Source of the DNA: Marinobacterium alkalitolerans
GTDB taxonomy: Bacteria; Pseudomonadota; Gammaproteobacteria; Pseudomonadales; Balneatricaceae
DNA: 64,000 nucleotides
NCBI RefSeq assembly: GCF_017776525.1
Contig: NZ_JACVEW010000019.1
Span: 1 to 64,000, forward strand
Direction: 5' to 3'
Shown here: positions 53,201 to 60,449 of the stretch, one piece after another
Layout: every line of letters begins with the position of its first letter
Position numbering within the stretch: the first letter of the stretch is position 1
Position numbers and translations under genes: made by a program
Notes under the pieces: generated by a model
Database searches by the model: none
Told to the model about the DNA's origin: nothing
Seen by the model: only the letters and a program-made list of their open reading frames with translations

Positions 53201-55136
53201 CGTACCAGATATTCAGGAAGGCATCTTCAAATACCGCCTGCATGGTATCGGCCGTCACCTGCTGACGCCCCGTGTAACGCAGGTTAAAGTCATGCACCCA
53301 GACACAGTAGTCATCGACCTCGACCTGATAGGGGTGCTCATCAATCACCCTCAGCCCGAGGTTTTCCAGAATCGGCAGCACATCAGACAACGGCAGTGCT
53401 TCGCCGCGGTGGTAAAGCTTGAAATTGAGCTCTTCCGGCTCACGCTCCAGGGCTTCGTAAAAGCTCAACGCCATCGGCTCCGCTTCGGTCAAACGGGACA
53501 TGTGCTGAATGTCCACGACCGCCGCCCGCGGGGTAAAGTCCGCCCGATAGCCAGCCGAGAAACCGCCATGGTAGTGGTTGTAGGCCTTGATTCCTTTCTC
53601 TTCGCCCAGCATTTCAATCAAGGCGTCATACAGCTCTTCCTGCCAGCTGCTGGCTGCATGTGATACCTGCCGCTCCAGCTCACGCTCGTCATAGTGATCC
53701 GTGACTGACCGGCGATCCGAACGGCGCAGCAGGAATTGAGTACGTGCCAGCACAGACTCGGAGAAATAGGTGGTGAACTCCGCCCCATCACAATCCAGCG
53801 CTGCCTGCAGAATTTTCTGCACCCGCAGACGGAAGTCGGTGCTGTAGATTTCCCTGGGCACGTAGACCAGCGCAGAAAAGAACTGACCATAGTAATCACG
53901 GCGCAGAAACAGGCGGATCTGGCGGCGCTCGTGAATCTGAAGAATCCCCATGGCGATGCGGTACAGTTCATCCAGGCTGGATTGAAACAGGTCATCGCGC
54001 GGGTAGATTTCAAGAATCTGTTGTAGCTCTTTCCAGTCATGTCCTCCCTCGGGCAGACCCGAGCGCTGCATGACTGCTTTCACTTTGTGGCGCACAACAG
54101 GAATATCGGTTGAGCCGTGCAGATACACCGCCGAGGTGTACAGACCAAGGAAGCGTGACTCACCCACCAGCTTGCCCTGCTTGTCGAAACGCTTGATGCT
54201 GATGTAGTCAGGATAAGCCGGGCGGTGCACCCGGGACTTGCGTGACGACTTGGTGAAAGACAGCAATTCGGGCACCAGCGTAAACGCACCTACGTCACGC
54301 TCCTCACTGAACAGAGGCCCCTGATCAAAGCCTTCCCGGTCATCCCGCAGCAGGCCAAGGCCACTGTTGGCCACCGGCTCAAGCTGCTGTTTGTCGCCCT
54401 CGCCTGTCAGGACAAACTCATCGTAACCAAGGAAGGTAAAGTGCTCCTTGAGCCAGCGAATGAAGTCGCGTGTTTCCTGCACGTCATCCGCGTCCATCTG
54501 ATTGGGCGCCTTGTCGTAAATTGCCAGCAGGTCATCCGTCTTGGCCAGCATGTGATCAAAGTCCTGCACGGTCGCTTCGACTTCGGACAGAACTTCCAGC
54601 AGTCCATGCTGCAGGGCTTTCAGCTGTTCCGGATCGGTATGGCGGTCCACCTCGATTGCCACGACCGATTCACAGATACAGGACTTGTCGTTGCTGCAGT
54701 CGGTTTTGCACAGCTGCTTCAGGTTCCCGTTTTCATCCCGCTCAACGTGCAACAGCGTGTTGAGAATGGCATGAATAGACAGGCCTCGACGGTTCAGCTC
54801 CATCCGAAGGGAATCAACGATGAAGGGCATATCCTCCTGCACAACCTCAATCACGGTATGCGTCGACTGCCAACCATGACGCTCATAATCCGGATTGAAT
54901 ACTCGCACCTTGGTTTCACCATCGGCACGTTCCTGGATGAACTGCCAGGCATTCAAGGTTGCGCCATACAGGTCATCAATGCGCCACTTGAACAGATCCG
55001 TTTCTGCCATATGAGCAAAATACTGGTCCGCGAATTCACTCATGGGAAGCGACCGCTTCTGCGGGAGTCGATCACAAATCATCTCTTTGAGCTGGTGCAG
55101 AAAATCAGCTTTGCTCTCGGTAGTCTGAGAGGACAT
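50292..55136 (-). CDS. gdhB: NAD-specific glutamate dehydrogenase, large type (GdhB)
   Basis: A very large (180-kDa class) glutamate dehydrogenase of 1614 residues that deaminates glutamate to 2-oxoglutarate for catabolism. The first half holds regulatory ACT-like modules. The catalytic core lies between about residues 770 and 1200: GGKVARGGLRWSDR with the active lysine region, VPVGAKGGFVAR, YLVVAADKGTATFSD and GGNLGLTQRAR. The ATG at 55136 is preceded by AGGAGG at 6 bases, an excellent site; the frame runs 18 codons further upstream. The length matches P. aeruginosa GdhB (about 1620). Confidence 0.95.
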   Translation of the reverse strand: MSSQTTESKADFLHQLKEMICDRLPQKRSLPMSEFADQYFAHMAETDLFKWRIDDLYGATLNAWQFIQERADGETKVRVFNPDYERHGWQSTHTVIEVVQEDMPFIVDSLRMELNRRGLSIHAILNTLLHVERDENGNLKQLCKTDCSNDKSCICESVVAIEVDRHTDPEQLKALQHGLLEVLSEVEATVQDFDHMLAKTDDLLAIYDKAPNQMDADDVQETRDFIRWLKEHFTFLGYDEFVLTGEGDKQQLEPVANSGLGLLRDDREGFDQGPLFSEERDVGAFTLVPELLSFTKSSRKSRVHRPAYPDYISIKRFDKQGKLVGESRFLGLYTSAVYLHGSTDIPVVRHKVKAVMQRSGLPEGGHDWKELQQILEIYPRDDLFQSSLDELYRIAMGILQIHERRQIRLFLRRDYYGQFFSALVYVPREIYSTDFRLRVQKILQAALDCDGAEFTTYFSESVLARTQFLLRRSDRRSVTDHYDERELERQVSHAASSWQEELYDALIEMLGEEKGIKAYNHYHGGFSAGYRADFTPRAAVVDIQHMSRLTEAEPMALSFYEALEREPEELNFKLYHRGEALPLSDVLPILENLGLRVIDEHPYQVEVDDYCVWVHDFNLRYTGRQQVTADTMQAVFEDAFLNIWYGLAGNDDFNKLVLGAELDWRQVTLLRAYAGYMKQMRFPISQEAISLALRHHSDLARQLLAFFAARFDPDAASEQEQQAQEEAILQGLENVSSLNEDQAIRQYLSLIKATLRTNFYQQENGKPKPYVSFKLSPREIPLVPEPKPMFEIYVHSPRVEGVHLRGGKVARGGLRWSDRHEDFRTEVLGLVKAQQVKNAVIVPVGAKGGFVARGTHEGMSREEWQREGVECYRTFIRALLDVTDNLVNGEVVPPKQVVRHDEDDTYLVVAADKGTATFSDIANEIAAEYGFWLGDAFASGGSQGYDHKKMGITARGAWVSVERHFREMGINTAEDPFSVLAIGDMSGDVFGNGMLCSDKIRLQAAFNHLHIFIDPDPDPAASFKERQRLFEERGGWGEYNTELISKGGGVFSRASKSITLTPEIKKLTGLTGSRITPNELISALLCAKVDLIWNGGIGTYIKAAEETHADVGDKANDGLRVDAQKVRARVIGEGGNLGLTQRARMALAEKGCRLNTDFIDNAGGVDCSDHEVNIKILLNEMVSNDDMTSKQRNRLLSDMTETVAELVLENNYRQVQAISLAESRSLGSMAEYRRFINALESADKLSRELENLPSDDVLADRQNAEQGLTRPELSVLVSYSKSDLKEKLLASDVADDPYLARELQTAFPARIHEEFGSALEQHRLRKEIISTQIANQMVNLMGINFADRLLTSTGAEIEQVVRAYVLARDIFGLIPLWEAVEELDYKVSAEIQAELMYSLQNLIKRATRWFVRNRPARLECAQEAGNFAPQLEAIMRNLGDLLCGEPYETWHKAYSRYCDEGVPARLAQIIAGSKALYSALSIIEVASEESISVEAAAQVFFGLGERLQLQWFSSQLNDLGIHSYWQALARDTFRDDLDTQHRALTASVLKSAKSDNQAAPERMADWLEHNQQHIDRWLNMLNELKNASSEDYAMYTVAVRELADMARCSTQLEA

Positions 55137-55175
55137 ACCTACCCTCCTATGGCAAATGGAATTGGCTTTTGCAGC

Positions 55176-55203
55176 AGTATAGTTAAACAATAGATTAAGT
55201 CAT
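55176..55203 (-). promoter_or_regulatory. Candidate promoter of gdhB
   Basis: On the minus strand ATGACT (55198–55203) and TATACT (55176–55181) lie 16 bases apart, about 40 bases before the gdhB ATG, in an A/T-rich divergent region shared with batD. Confidence 0.4.
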
Positions 55204-55318
55204 GTTTAAAGGCCTGATCTTACGGTTTAAAAAGACAGGTCGATTAAAATTGATATGTACTAGCCCATAGCTGATAATAAACCGAGTTCACAAATTCATT
55301 TACGAGCGTTTGGACGTA

Positions 55319-56956
55319 ATGATGCGTGCATTTTTCGCACTGCTTTTGGTTATTTTTTCGCCGCACCTGATGGCTCAGGTTTTGGCGACGCTGGATCGGT
55401 ATTCCATTACGGCTTCTGACACCCTGAATTTGACCCTTGAGGCGGCTGACCAGATTCAGCAGCGTCCAGATCTCAGTGCGCTGCAGCAGGATTTTCGAAT
55501 TCTTGGCAGCCAGCGCATCGTTGTGTCCAGCCATTCATCCGCATCACGTGATGTCAGCACACGCTGGCACCTCCAGCTGCGCCCGCTCAAAACCGGCAAC
55601 CTGACAATTCCCCCGGTACGGCTGGGTGACGGGATCAGCGCGCCGATCGATGTAACGGTTACAGGTGCCCTGCAGCAGCGCACAAAACCCGACAACCTGT
55701 TTCTGGACAGTCTGGTCAGTCAGGACCGGGTCTACAGTCATGCCCAGCTGTTGTATACGGCACGACTCTTTCTTCGCACCGCCCCACCGGCTTCCATGGA
55801 ATTTCTCCCCCCCAGCATGCCTGGCGCACTGGTGGTAAAACTGACCGACCCGCGCACCTACAAAACAGACCGGGGTGGTGAAAACTGGTTTATTCGTGAA
55901 CAAACCTTTGCTTTATTCCCGTCCGAAACCGGTCTACATACCCTGATAGGCGCAGAAGTCAGGTCTGATGACCTTAACTTTTCTACTCCTTTGCCTGAAC
56001 GTTTTGAAATTGAGGTTTTACCCCCGGCACATCAAAATAGCCGTGGTTATTGGTTACCTGCTGAACAAATTTCACTGTCTGAAAACTGGGACAGCAGCAT
56101 TAATGTTCAGCCGGGAGAAAGCTTTGTACGGGAAATCACCCTCACCGCAAAAGGGCTTCCGGCTGATGCGCTGCCGACCTTGTTCACCCAGCGCAACGAT
56201 GATTATTTTGCGCAAAAGGAAGATGTGAGCCTGACCGAGACTCAAACCCCTCAGGGGCTGGTCAGCACCCGCACCGAGCGCATTCGAATTGAGCCACTGG
56301 CGCCGGGCGACCTCAGCCTGCCCGCCATCGACCTGAACTGGTGGCACACCCTGAATGAAAAAGCGGAAACCGCGACTCTGCCGGCACGCGAGGTCAAGGT
56401 GGTACAGCCCGTCATCGCGGCACCAACACCCTCGACTCAAGTCACCCGGTCAGTCAATGAGCCATTGGATGTCTGGTTGTGGGTCTCGGTCGGACTCGGA
56501 CTGTTATGCACGGCGACGACAGGCGGGTGGATTCACAGCCTGCATCAATTGAAACAGGCCCGCCAGCAGCATCAGGTGGATGACCAGCTGGAAGAACAGC
56601 GACGTGCACAGAAGCTGCTGCTCTCCCACCAGCGCGCCGAACGTAACACCTTCCAGGCCCTGGCAATTGCCTGTCAGCAGAATGATGCGGAAATCGCGCG
56701 TACGCGCCTGATTGAGTGGGGCCAGAATTTCTGGCCCGAGCATAATATCGATTCACTGGAAGGGTTGTGTGAAGCGGCACACAGCCAGACCGTTGATTAT
56801 CTTGTGCTGGACCTTGACCAGCACCTGCACCAGTCTCCCTTTGAATGGCAGGGAGATCTGCTGCTGGAAGCGGTCGAGAAATTGCGCCAGAAACGGCTGC
56901 GTCAGGCAGACCCGGGCAATGAGGACGCCGACTTCATGGTGCCACTGGCGTCCTGA
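55319..56956 (+). CDS. batD: BatD-family protein
   Basis: A 545-residue protein. The signal peptide (MMRAFFALLLVIFSPHLMAQ) precedes a periplasmic region built of repeated beta modules (QVLATLDRYSITASDTLNL, IPPVRLGDG, SLPAIDLNWW), a membrane helix at about 405–425 and a cytoplasmic helical tail. BatD is usually encoded with MoxR, DUF58 and VWA (BatA/BatB) genes. Here it stands alone, about 12 kb from the MoxR–DUF58 cluster. Two adjacent ATGs (55319, 55322) are possible starts; the frame extends to a TTG 9 bases upstream. Confidence 0.85.
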   Translation: MMRAFFALLLVIFSPHLMAQVLATLDRYSITASDTLNLTLEAADQIQQRPDLSALQQDFRILGSQRIVVSSHSSASRDVSTRWHLQLRPLKTGNLTIPPVRLGDGISAPIDVTVTGALQQRTKPDNLFLDSLVSQDRVYSHAQLLYTARLFLRTAPPASMEFLPPSMPGALVVKLTDPRTYKTDRGGENWFIREQTFALFPSETGLHTLIGAEVRSDDLNFSTPLPERFEIEVLPPAHQNSRGYWLPAEQISLSENWDSSINVQPGESFVREITLTAKGLPADALPTLFTQRNDDYFAQKEDVSLTETQTPQGLVSTRTERIRIEPLAPGDLSLPAIDLNWWHTLNEKAETATLPAREVKVVQPVIAAPTPSTQVTRSVNEPLDVWLWVSVGLGLLCTATTGGWIHSLHQLKQARQQHQVDDQLEEQRRAQKLLLSHQRAERNTFQALAIACQQNDAEIARTRLIEWGQNFWPEHNIDSLEGLCEAAHSQTVDYLVLDLDQHLHQSPFEWQGDLLLEAVEKLRQKRLRQADPGNEDADFMVPLAS

Positions 56957-56961
56957 GCAGA

Positions 56962-57846
56962 CTATTGGATTGATGCCTTGAGGGCAGCTTCCAGCGAAGT
57001 GTACTTGAAGGTATAACCCGCCGAGTTCAGGTGCTTCGGCACCACCCGCTGTCCCTCAACCAGCAGTTCGCTGGCCTCACCCAGCATCAACTGCATCACA
57101 AAAGCCGGCATTCTGAAAACAGCGGGCCGCTTCACGACCTGCCCGAGCGTTTTACTGAACACTTCATTGGTCACAGGCTCAGGTGCCGTTAAATTGAACG
57201 GTCCTCTGAGTGAGGGGTTGTCGAGCAGATACAGAATCGCACCCACCTCATCATCCAGATGTATCCATGACATCCACTGCTGGCCGTCACCGATAGGACC
57301 TCCCAGCCCCAGCTTGAACGGGGGAAGCATCTTGCTCAAGGCTCCCCCCCCTGGCCCCAGAACCACGCCGGTCCTCACAAGACAGACGCGAGTGGTACTG
57401 CTTTCAGCCGCCATCGCGGCCTGTTCCCAGGTGCGGCATAACTCATGGGGAAAACCCGCCGAGGGGTCGGCGGACTCGTCCAGCACTTCATCCTGATGGG
57501 AGCCATAGTAGCCGATGGCTGAACCGCTGATCAGCGTATGGGGCGGGGTGTCGAGCGACGACACCCATTCCACCAGCTGACGTGTCAGGTCTATCCGGCT
57601 GGAGCGCAGCAGCTGCTTGCGCGCATCAGTCCATCGCTTGTCCACGATTGGGGCACCGGCCAGATTGACTACGGCATCCAGGCGCCCCTTGACGGCCGAA
57701 AGTCTGTCAACCACCAGCAGCCCCTTCCGGGCGGGCACCCGCGCCGGAGTTCGGCTCAGTATCACGACCTGGTCCCCGCGTTCCGTCAAGGCCTTTGTCA
57801 GCGCCTGCCCTATAAAGCCACTCCCACCGGTTACCAGTATTCGCAT
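56962..57846 (-). CDS. SDR-family epimerase, YfcH/TIGR01777 type
   Basis: A 294-residue extended short-chain dehydrogenase-like protein. NADP-binding is indicated by MRILVTGGSGFIGQALTKAL; VNLAGAPIVDKRW, ISGSAIGYYG and VRTGVVLGPGGGALSKMLPP are family hallmarks, and a DUF1731 tail ends the protein (VPKHLNSAGYTFKYTSLEAAL). Substrate unknown. It is divergent from the riboflavin synthase gene by 80 bases and converges on batD. Confidence 0.9.
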   Translation of the reverse strand: MRILVTGGSGFIGQALTKALTERGDQVVILSRTPARVPARKGLLVVDRLSAVKGRLDAVVNLAGAPIVDKRWTDARKQLLRSSRIDLTRQLVEWVSSLDTPPHTLISGSAIGYYGSHQDEVLDESADPSAGFPHELCRTWEQAAMAAESSTTRVCLVRTGVVLGPGGGALSKMLPPFKLGLGGPIGDGQQWMSWIHLDDEVGAILYLLDNPSLRGPFNLTAPEPVTNEVFSKTLGQVVKRPAVFRMPAFVMQLMLGEASELLVEGQRVVPKHLNSAGYTFKYTSLEAALKASIQ

Positions 57847-57926
57847 CTTGCCTACTCCCTGAAGATTTCAGGTAACATTACGCCAGTCGCTCGATCATGG
57901 ATCCCTAATCAAGAGGTTAGCACAGT

Positions 57927-58538
57927 ATGTTTACAGGCATCGTTCAAGGAATAGCGCGGGTCTCCGCTCTCACTCGCAAGCAGGGCCTGGTGCAGCTGCA
58001 GATAGAACTGCCAAATGAACACTGTGATCAGCTTGAGCTCGGTGCCAGTATCGCGCTCAACGGTACCTGCCTGACCATCACGGAACATGCAGCCCCGTTC
58101 GTCAGTTTTGATGTCATCGACACCACACTTGAGCTGACCAACCTGGGCAGCCTTGAAGTCGGTTCAAGTGTCAATTTCGAGCGGGCGGCGCGTATCGGTG
58201 ACGAGATTGGTGGCCATCTGATGTCAGGTCATATTCTCTGCTGCGCGGAAGTCATGGCAGTAGAATATCCTGACGCAAATAATTGCCACATTCGTTTCAA
58301 GACACCCGAGGTTGCAGCACGCTACCTGCTGCCTAAAGGGTTTGCCGGTCTGAACGGCTGCAGCCTGACATTGGCTGACGCCGATGCACAAAGCTTCAGC
58401 GTTTCTCTGATACCAGAAACCCTGTCCAGAACTACATTTTCAGACTTGCAGCCCGGTGACAGAGTCAACCTGGAGGTTGACCCCCAAACCCAGGCCATTG
58501 TGGATACAGTGGAACGCTATATGCAGCAGCGAGGCTGA
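57927..58538 (+). CDS. ribE: Riboflavin synthase alpha chain
   Basis: The enzyme joins two lumazines to give riboflavin. The 203 residues form two lumazine-binding barrels beginning MFTGIVQGIARV and, in the second half, HLMSGHI with a shared pattern; DPQTQAIVDTVERYM ends it. It matches the stand-alone RibC of E. coli rather than the copy in the ribD–ribE operon (E. coli symbol ribC). No FMN riboswitch fits in the 80 bases upstream. GAGG lies 10 bases before the ATG. Confidence 0.93.
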   Translation: MFTGIVQGIARVSALTRKQGLVQLQIELPNEHCDQLELGASIALNGTCLTITEHAAPFVSFDVIDTTLELTNLGSLEVGSSVNFERAARIGDEIGGHLMSGHILCCAEVMAVEYPDANNCHIRFKTPEVAARYLLPKGFAGLNGCSLTLADADAQSFSVSLIPETLSRTTFSDLQPGDRVNLEVDPQTQAIVDTVERYMQQRG

Positions 58539-58546
58539 CATCAGCG

Positions 58547-59098
58547 TTAATGGGTGTTCATGTCTTCGAGCAGTGCCCGATACAGGTCGCGGTACTGCTC
58601 TGCCTGATGCTCGCCAAACAAGGGATCGGCCGGGGGCGGAATCCGCTTGGCCAGCTCTACCCAGTCTTCCTCTGACGCCAGAGCATCCAGTTTGGGAAAG
58701 ATTTTCGACTCTTCGAAATCCAGATGACGCTTTTCGGTCTGTACGAAGGTTTCGAGCTGATCGGTAAACCGATCCATCGGCATCACCGCATCGCCCAAAA
58801 CAGCATCGATTGAATCTGACAGTTGACTGGAGAGCTTCTTCAGCGCTTTATGCTCCTGCTCACAGGCATCAAAACGCTGATCCAGTTCAGGGTCCCGCCC
58901 CCTGAAATAGGCGTACATCTGGTCTTCATGCGGGTGGTGATGCTTGTCTGCATACCCGCCCACATAACTGACCACATCAGCCATCAGGGAAAAATCAGGG
59001 TGGACCCCTTCACGCAGTCGCGCCACCTTGCGCTCAAGAATGTCCAGCAGTCGTGTCAAATTAATGTGGTCTTGATGCAGCTCTGACAGTGTATTCAT
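58547..59098 (-). CDS. Hemerythrin-domain protein
   Basis: A 183-residue four-helix protein with a non-haem di-iron site. Ligand motifs are ELHQDHINL, HHHPHEDQMYAY, ACEQEHKALKK and EKRHLDFEESKIFP. Roles in this group include oxygen or nitric-oxide sensing and iron handling. The ATG at 59098 has AGGAG 9 bases upstream; the longer open frame upstream overlaps the AlbA_2 gene's neighbourhood and is not needed. It is the last gene of the run from yeaC to here. Confidence 0.87.
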   Translation of the reverse strand: MNTLSELHQDHINLTRLLDILERKVARLREGVHPDFSLMADVVSYVGGYADKHHHPHEDQMYAYFRGRDPELDQRFDACEQEHKALKKLSSQLSDSIDAVLGDAVMPMDRFTDQLETFVQTEKRHLDFEESKIFPKLDALASEEDWVELAKRIPPPADPLFGEHQAEQYRDLYRALLEDMNTH

Positions 59099-59183
59099 CT
59101 TGGCACGCTCCTGATATGAGTAACTCACCTCACTATAGCTGACCACAACAAAGCCTTCTTGATTCCCGTCAAGCGCGGACCAG

Positions 59184-59999
59184 TCAGTGGCTGCCATTGT
59201 TATCACTGTCGAGCAGGTCAAGCAGCATGCCGAGCTTGTGCTCAATGTCCTGCAGCAGGTGCTGCCCCTGGTCATTGATCACGGGGGCGATGCTGTTTTC
59301 AAGCTGAACGATTCCTGCCTGGCTCTGGCGCAAGGCCTGCATCAGGTTGCGTGAGCGTTTCTTGTTACTGTCCGTGAGTTGCTCGATGCGCGAAAGCGTG
59401 CGCTGCAGCTGCTGGTCCAGCTCAAACAGGCGCTCACTGACGCCCAGCATCCCTTCACTGAGCGCATGGCTGACCGTGCCCAACTGGTGCTCCAGTTGAT
59501 GCACCGCCTTGCGAAAGCGTGACAGAAACAGCTCCCCTTCCCGCTCCATGAAAATGGCCAGCAGCTCTTCAGGCAACATGGCGCGGTTGCGCCCGTCCGT
59601 ACGGATCGCATATTCGCCGCGCTGGGTACAATAGGGTTTATGAGGACCGCTGGCGATCTCGACCCGCAGGATCGGTTTGGAAACGGCCAGGTTTTCGGTG
59701 AAGATGCGAAGTTCGATGTTGGGAATACACCCGGTCGACTTGTTGACCAGTGTCAACCGAGCCTTGTCGTCTACCTCGCAGCCGACAACGCGCCCCCGCT
59801 GGACACCATCCCTCGTGGTAAACTCGTCGATGCCAATCAGCAGGGTGCCGCCGAAGGGTGAGTTGGCAAATGCGACGAGGTCAGAACTGCGCACAGCCTG
59901 AACCTCGCGCTTGAAGTCAACATTGACGCCTTCGGGCAGCGACAGCAGGTGCCGGGTACGCTGGCTAAGTCGTTTATACTCGCGCTGCACCCCTGTCAC
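59184..59999 (-). CDS. AlbA_2 (Schlafen-like) domain protein with coiled coil
   Basis: A 271-residue protein. An N-terminal AlbA_2 domain (about 18–145) shows NVDFKREVQAVRSSDLVAFA, NSPFGGTLLIGIDE, YCTQRGEYAIRTDGRNR and LPEELLAIF, as in putative DNA/nucleotide-binding transcriptional proteins. A coiled coil of about 110 residues rich in Gln and Leu follows and ends in LLDSDNN. It lacks the helix-turn-helix and ATPase parts of larger AlbA_2 proteins. The annotated start is GTG; a second GTG three codons in has a better site (ACAGGGG). It starts 5 bases after the 2-TM gene, which suggests coupled expression. Confidence 0.7.
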   Translation of the reverse strand: MTGVQREYKRLSQRTRHLLSLPEGVNVDFKREVQAVRSSDLVAFANSPFGGTLLIGIDEFTTRDGVQRGRVVGCEVDDKARLTLVNKSTGCIPNIELRIFTENLAVSKPILRVEIASGPHKPYCTQRGEYAIRTDGRNRAMLPEELLAIFMEREGELFLSRFRKAVHQLEHQLGTVSHALSEGMLGVSERLFELDQQLQRTLSRIEQLTDSNKKRSRNLMQALRQSQAGIVQLENSIAPVINDQGQHLLQDIEHKLGMLLDLLDSDNNGSH

Positions 60000-60004
60000 C
60001 CCAA

Positions 60005-60391
60005 TCAGGCATAGAGCGATTCATCGAAGGGATCCAGCGGTGTTTCCAGCTGTTCATCGCTGCGGCGATAGAGGATACGCCCTTCGAACTTCAGACCCTT
60101 GCTGGCAAACCAGCGTTCAGCCATTTCCTTGCCCTCTTCCGCCTGAGTGACCCGGTACCAGGCCGCAACGATTCGATAGAAGTACAGCCCGAACAGGCCT
60201 GCAGCCGCCCCCAGGAAAAACTCGGATGCCAGTGCAAACACCATCAACACGACGCCCGCCACCCAGACACGGCTTCCGCGTGCATCTTTCAGAATTTCGT
60301 TCGCGGCCAGGCACTGATCATGAAACTTGAGATAACGACGATAATTCTGTTGCAGGTCGAATTTATCACTTGAATCAAAATAGGCTTCCAT
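60005..60391 (-). CDS. Two-helix membrane protein, unknown
   Basis: A 128-residue protein with two hydrophobic helices (about 40–58 and 60–78) separated by a very short turn and flanked by charged cytoplasmic segments. It begins MEAYFDSSDKFDLQQNYRRY; AAGGA is 7 bases before the ATG. The C-terminal part has ERWFASKGLKFEGRILYRR. I recognise no family. It precedes the AlbA_2 gene by 5 bases and follows pepN by 58 bases on the same strand. Confidence 0.75.
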   Translation of the reverse strand: MEAYFDSSDKFDLQQNYRRYLKFHDQCLAANEILKDARGSRVWVAGVVLMVFALASEFFLGAAAGLFGLYFYRIVAAWYRVTQAEEGKEMAERWFASKGLKFEGRILYRRSDEQLETPLDPFDESLYA

Positions 60392-60449
60392 CGGTATATC
60401 CTTAACCAGTGTGTTTATCAGGGGCACAAGGCCCCCTGTATTACATCAT

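Noticed and set aside
57847-57926. FMN riboswitch before the riboflavin synthase gene
   Set aside because: The gap is only 80 bases and none of the conserved riboswitch stems are present; stand-alone ribC-type genes often lack it.
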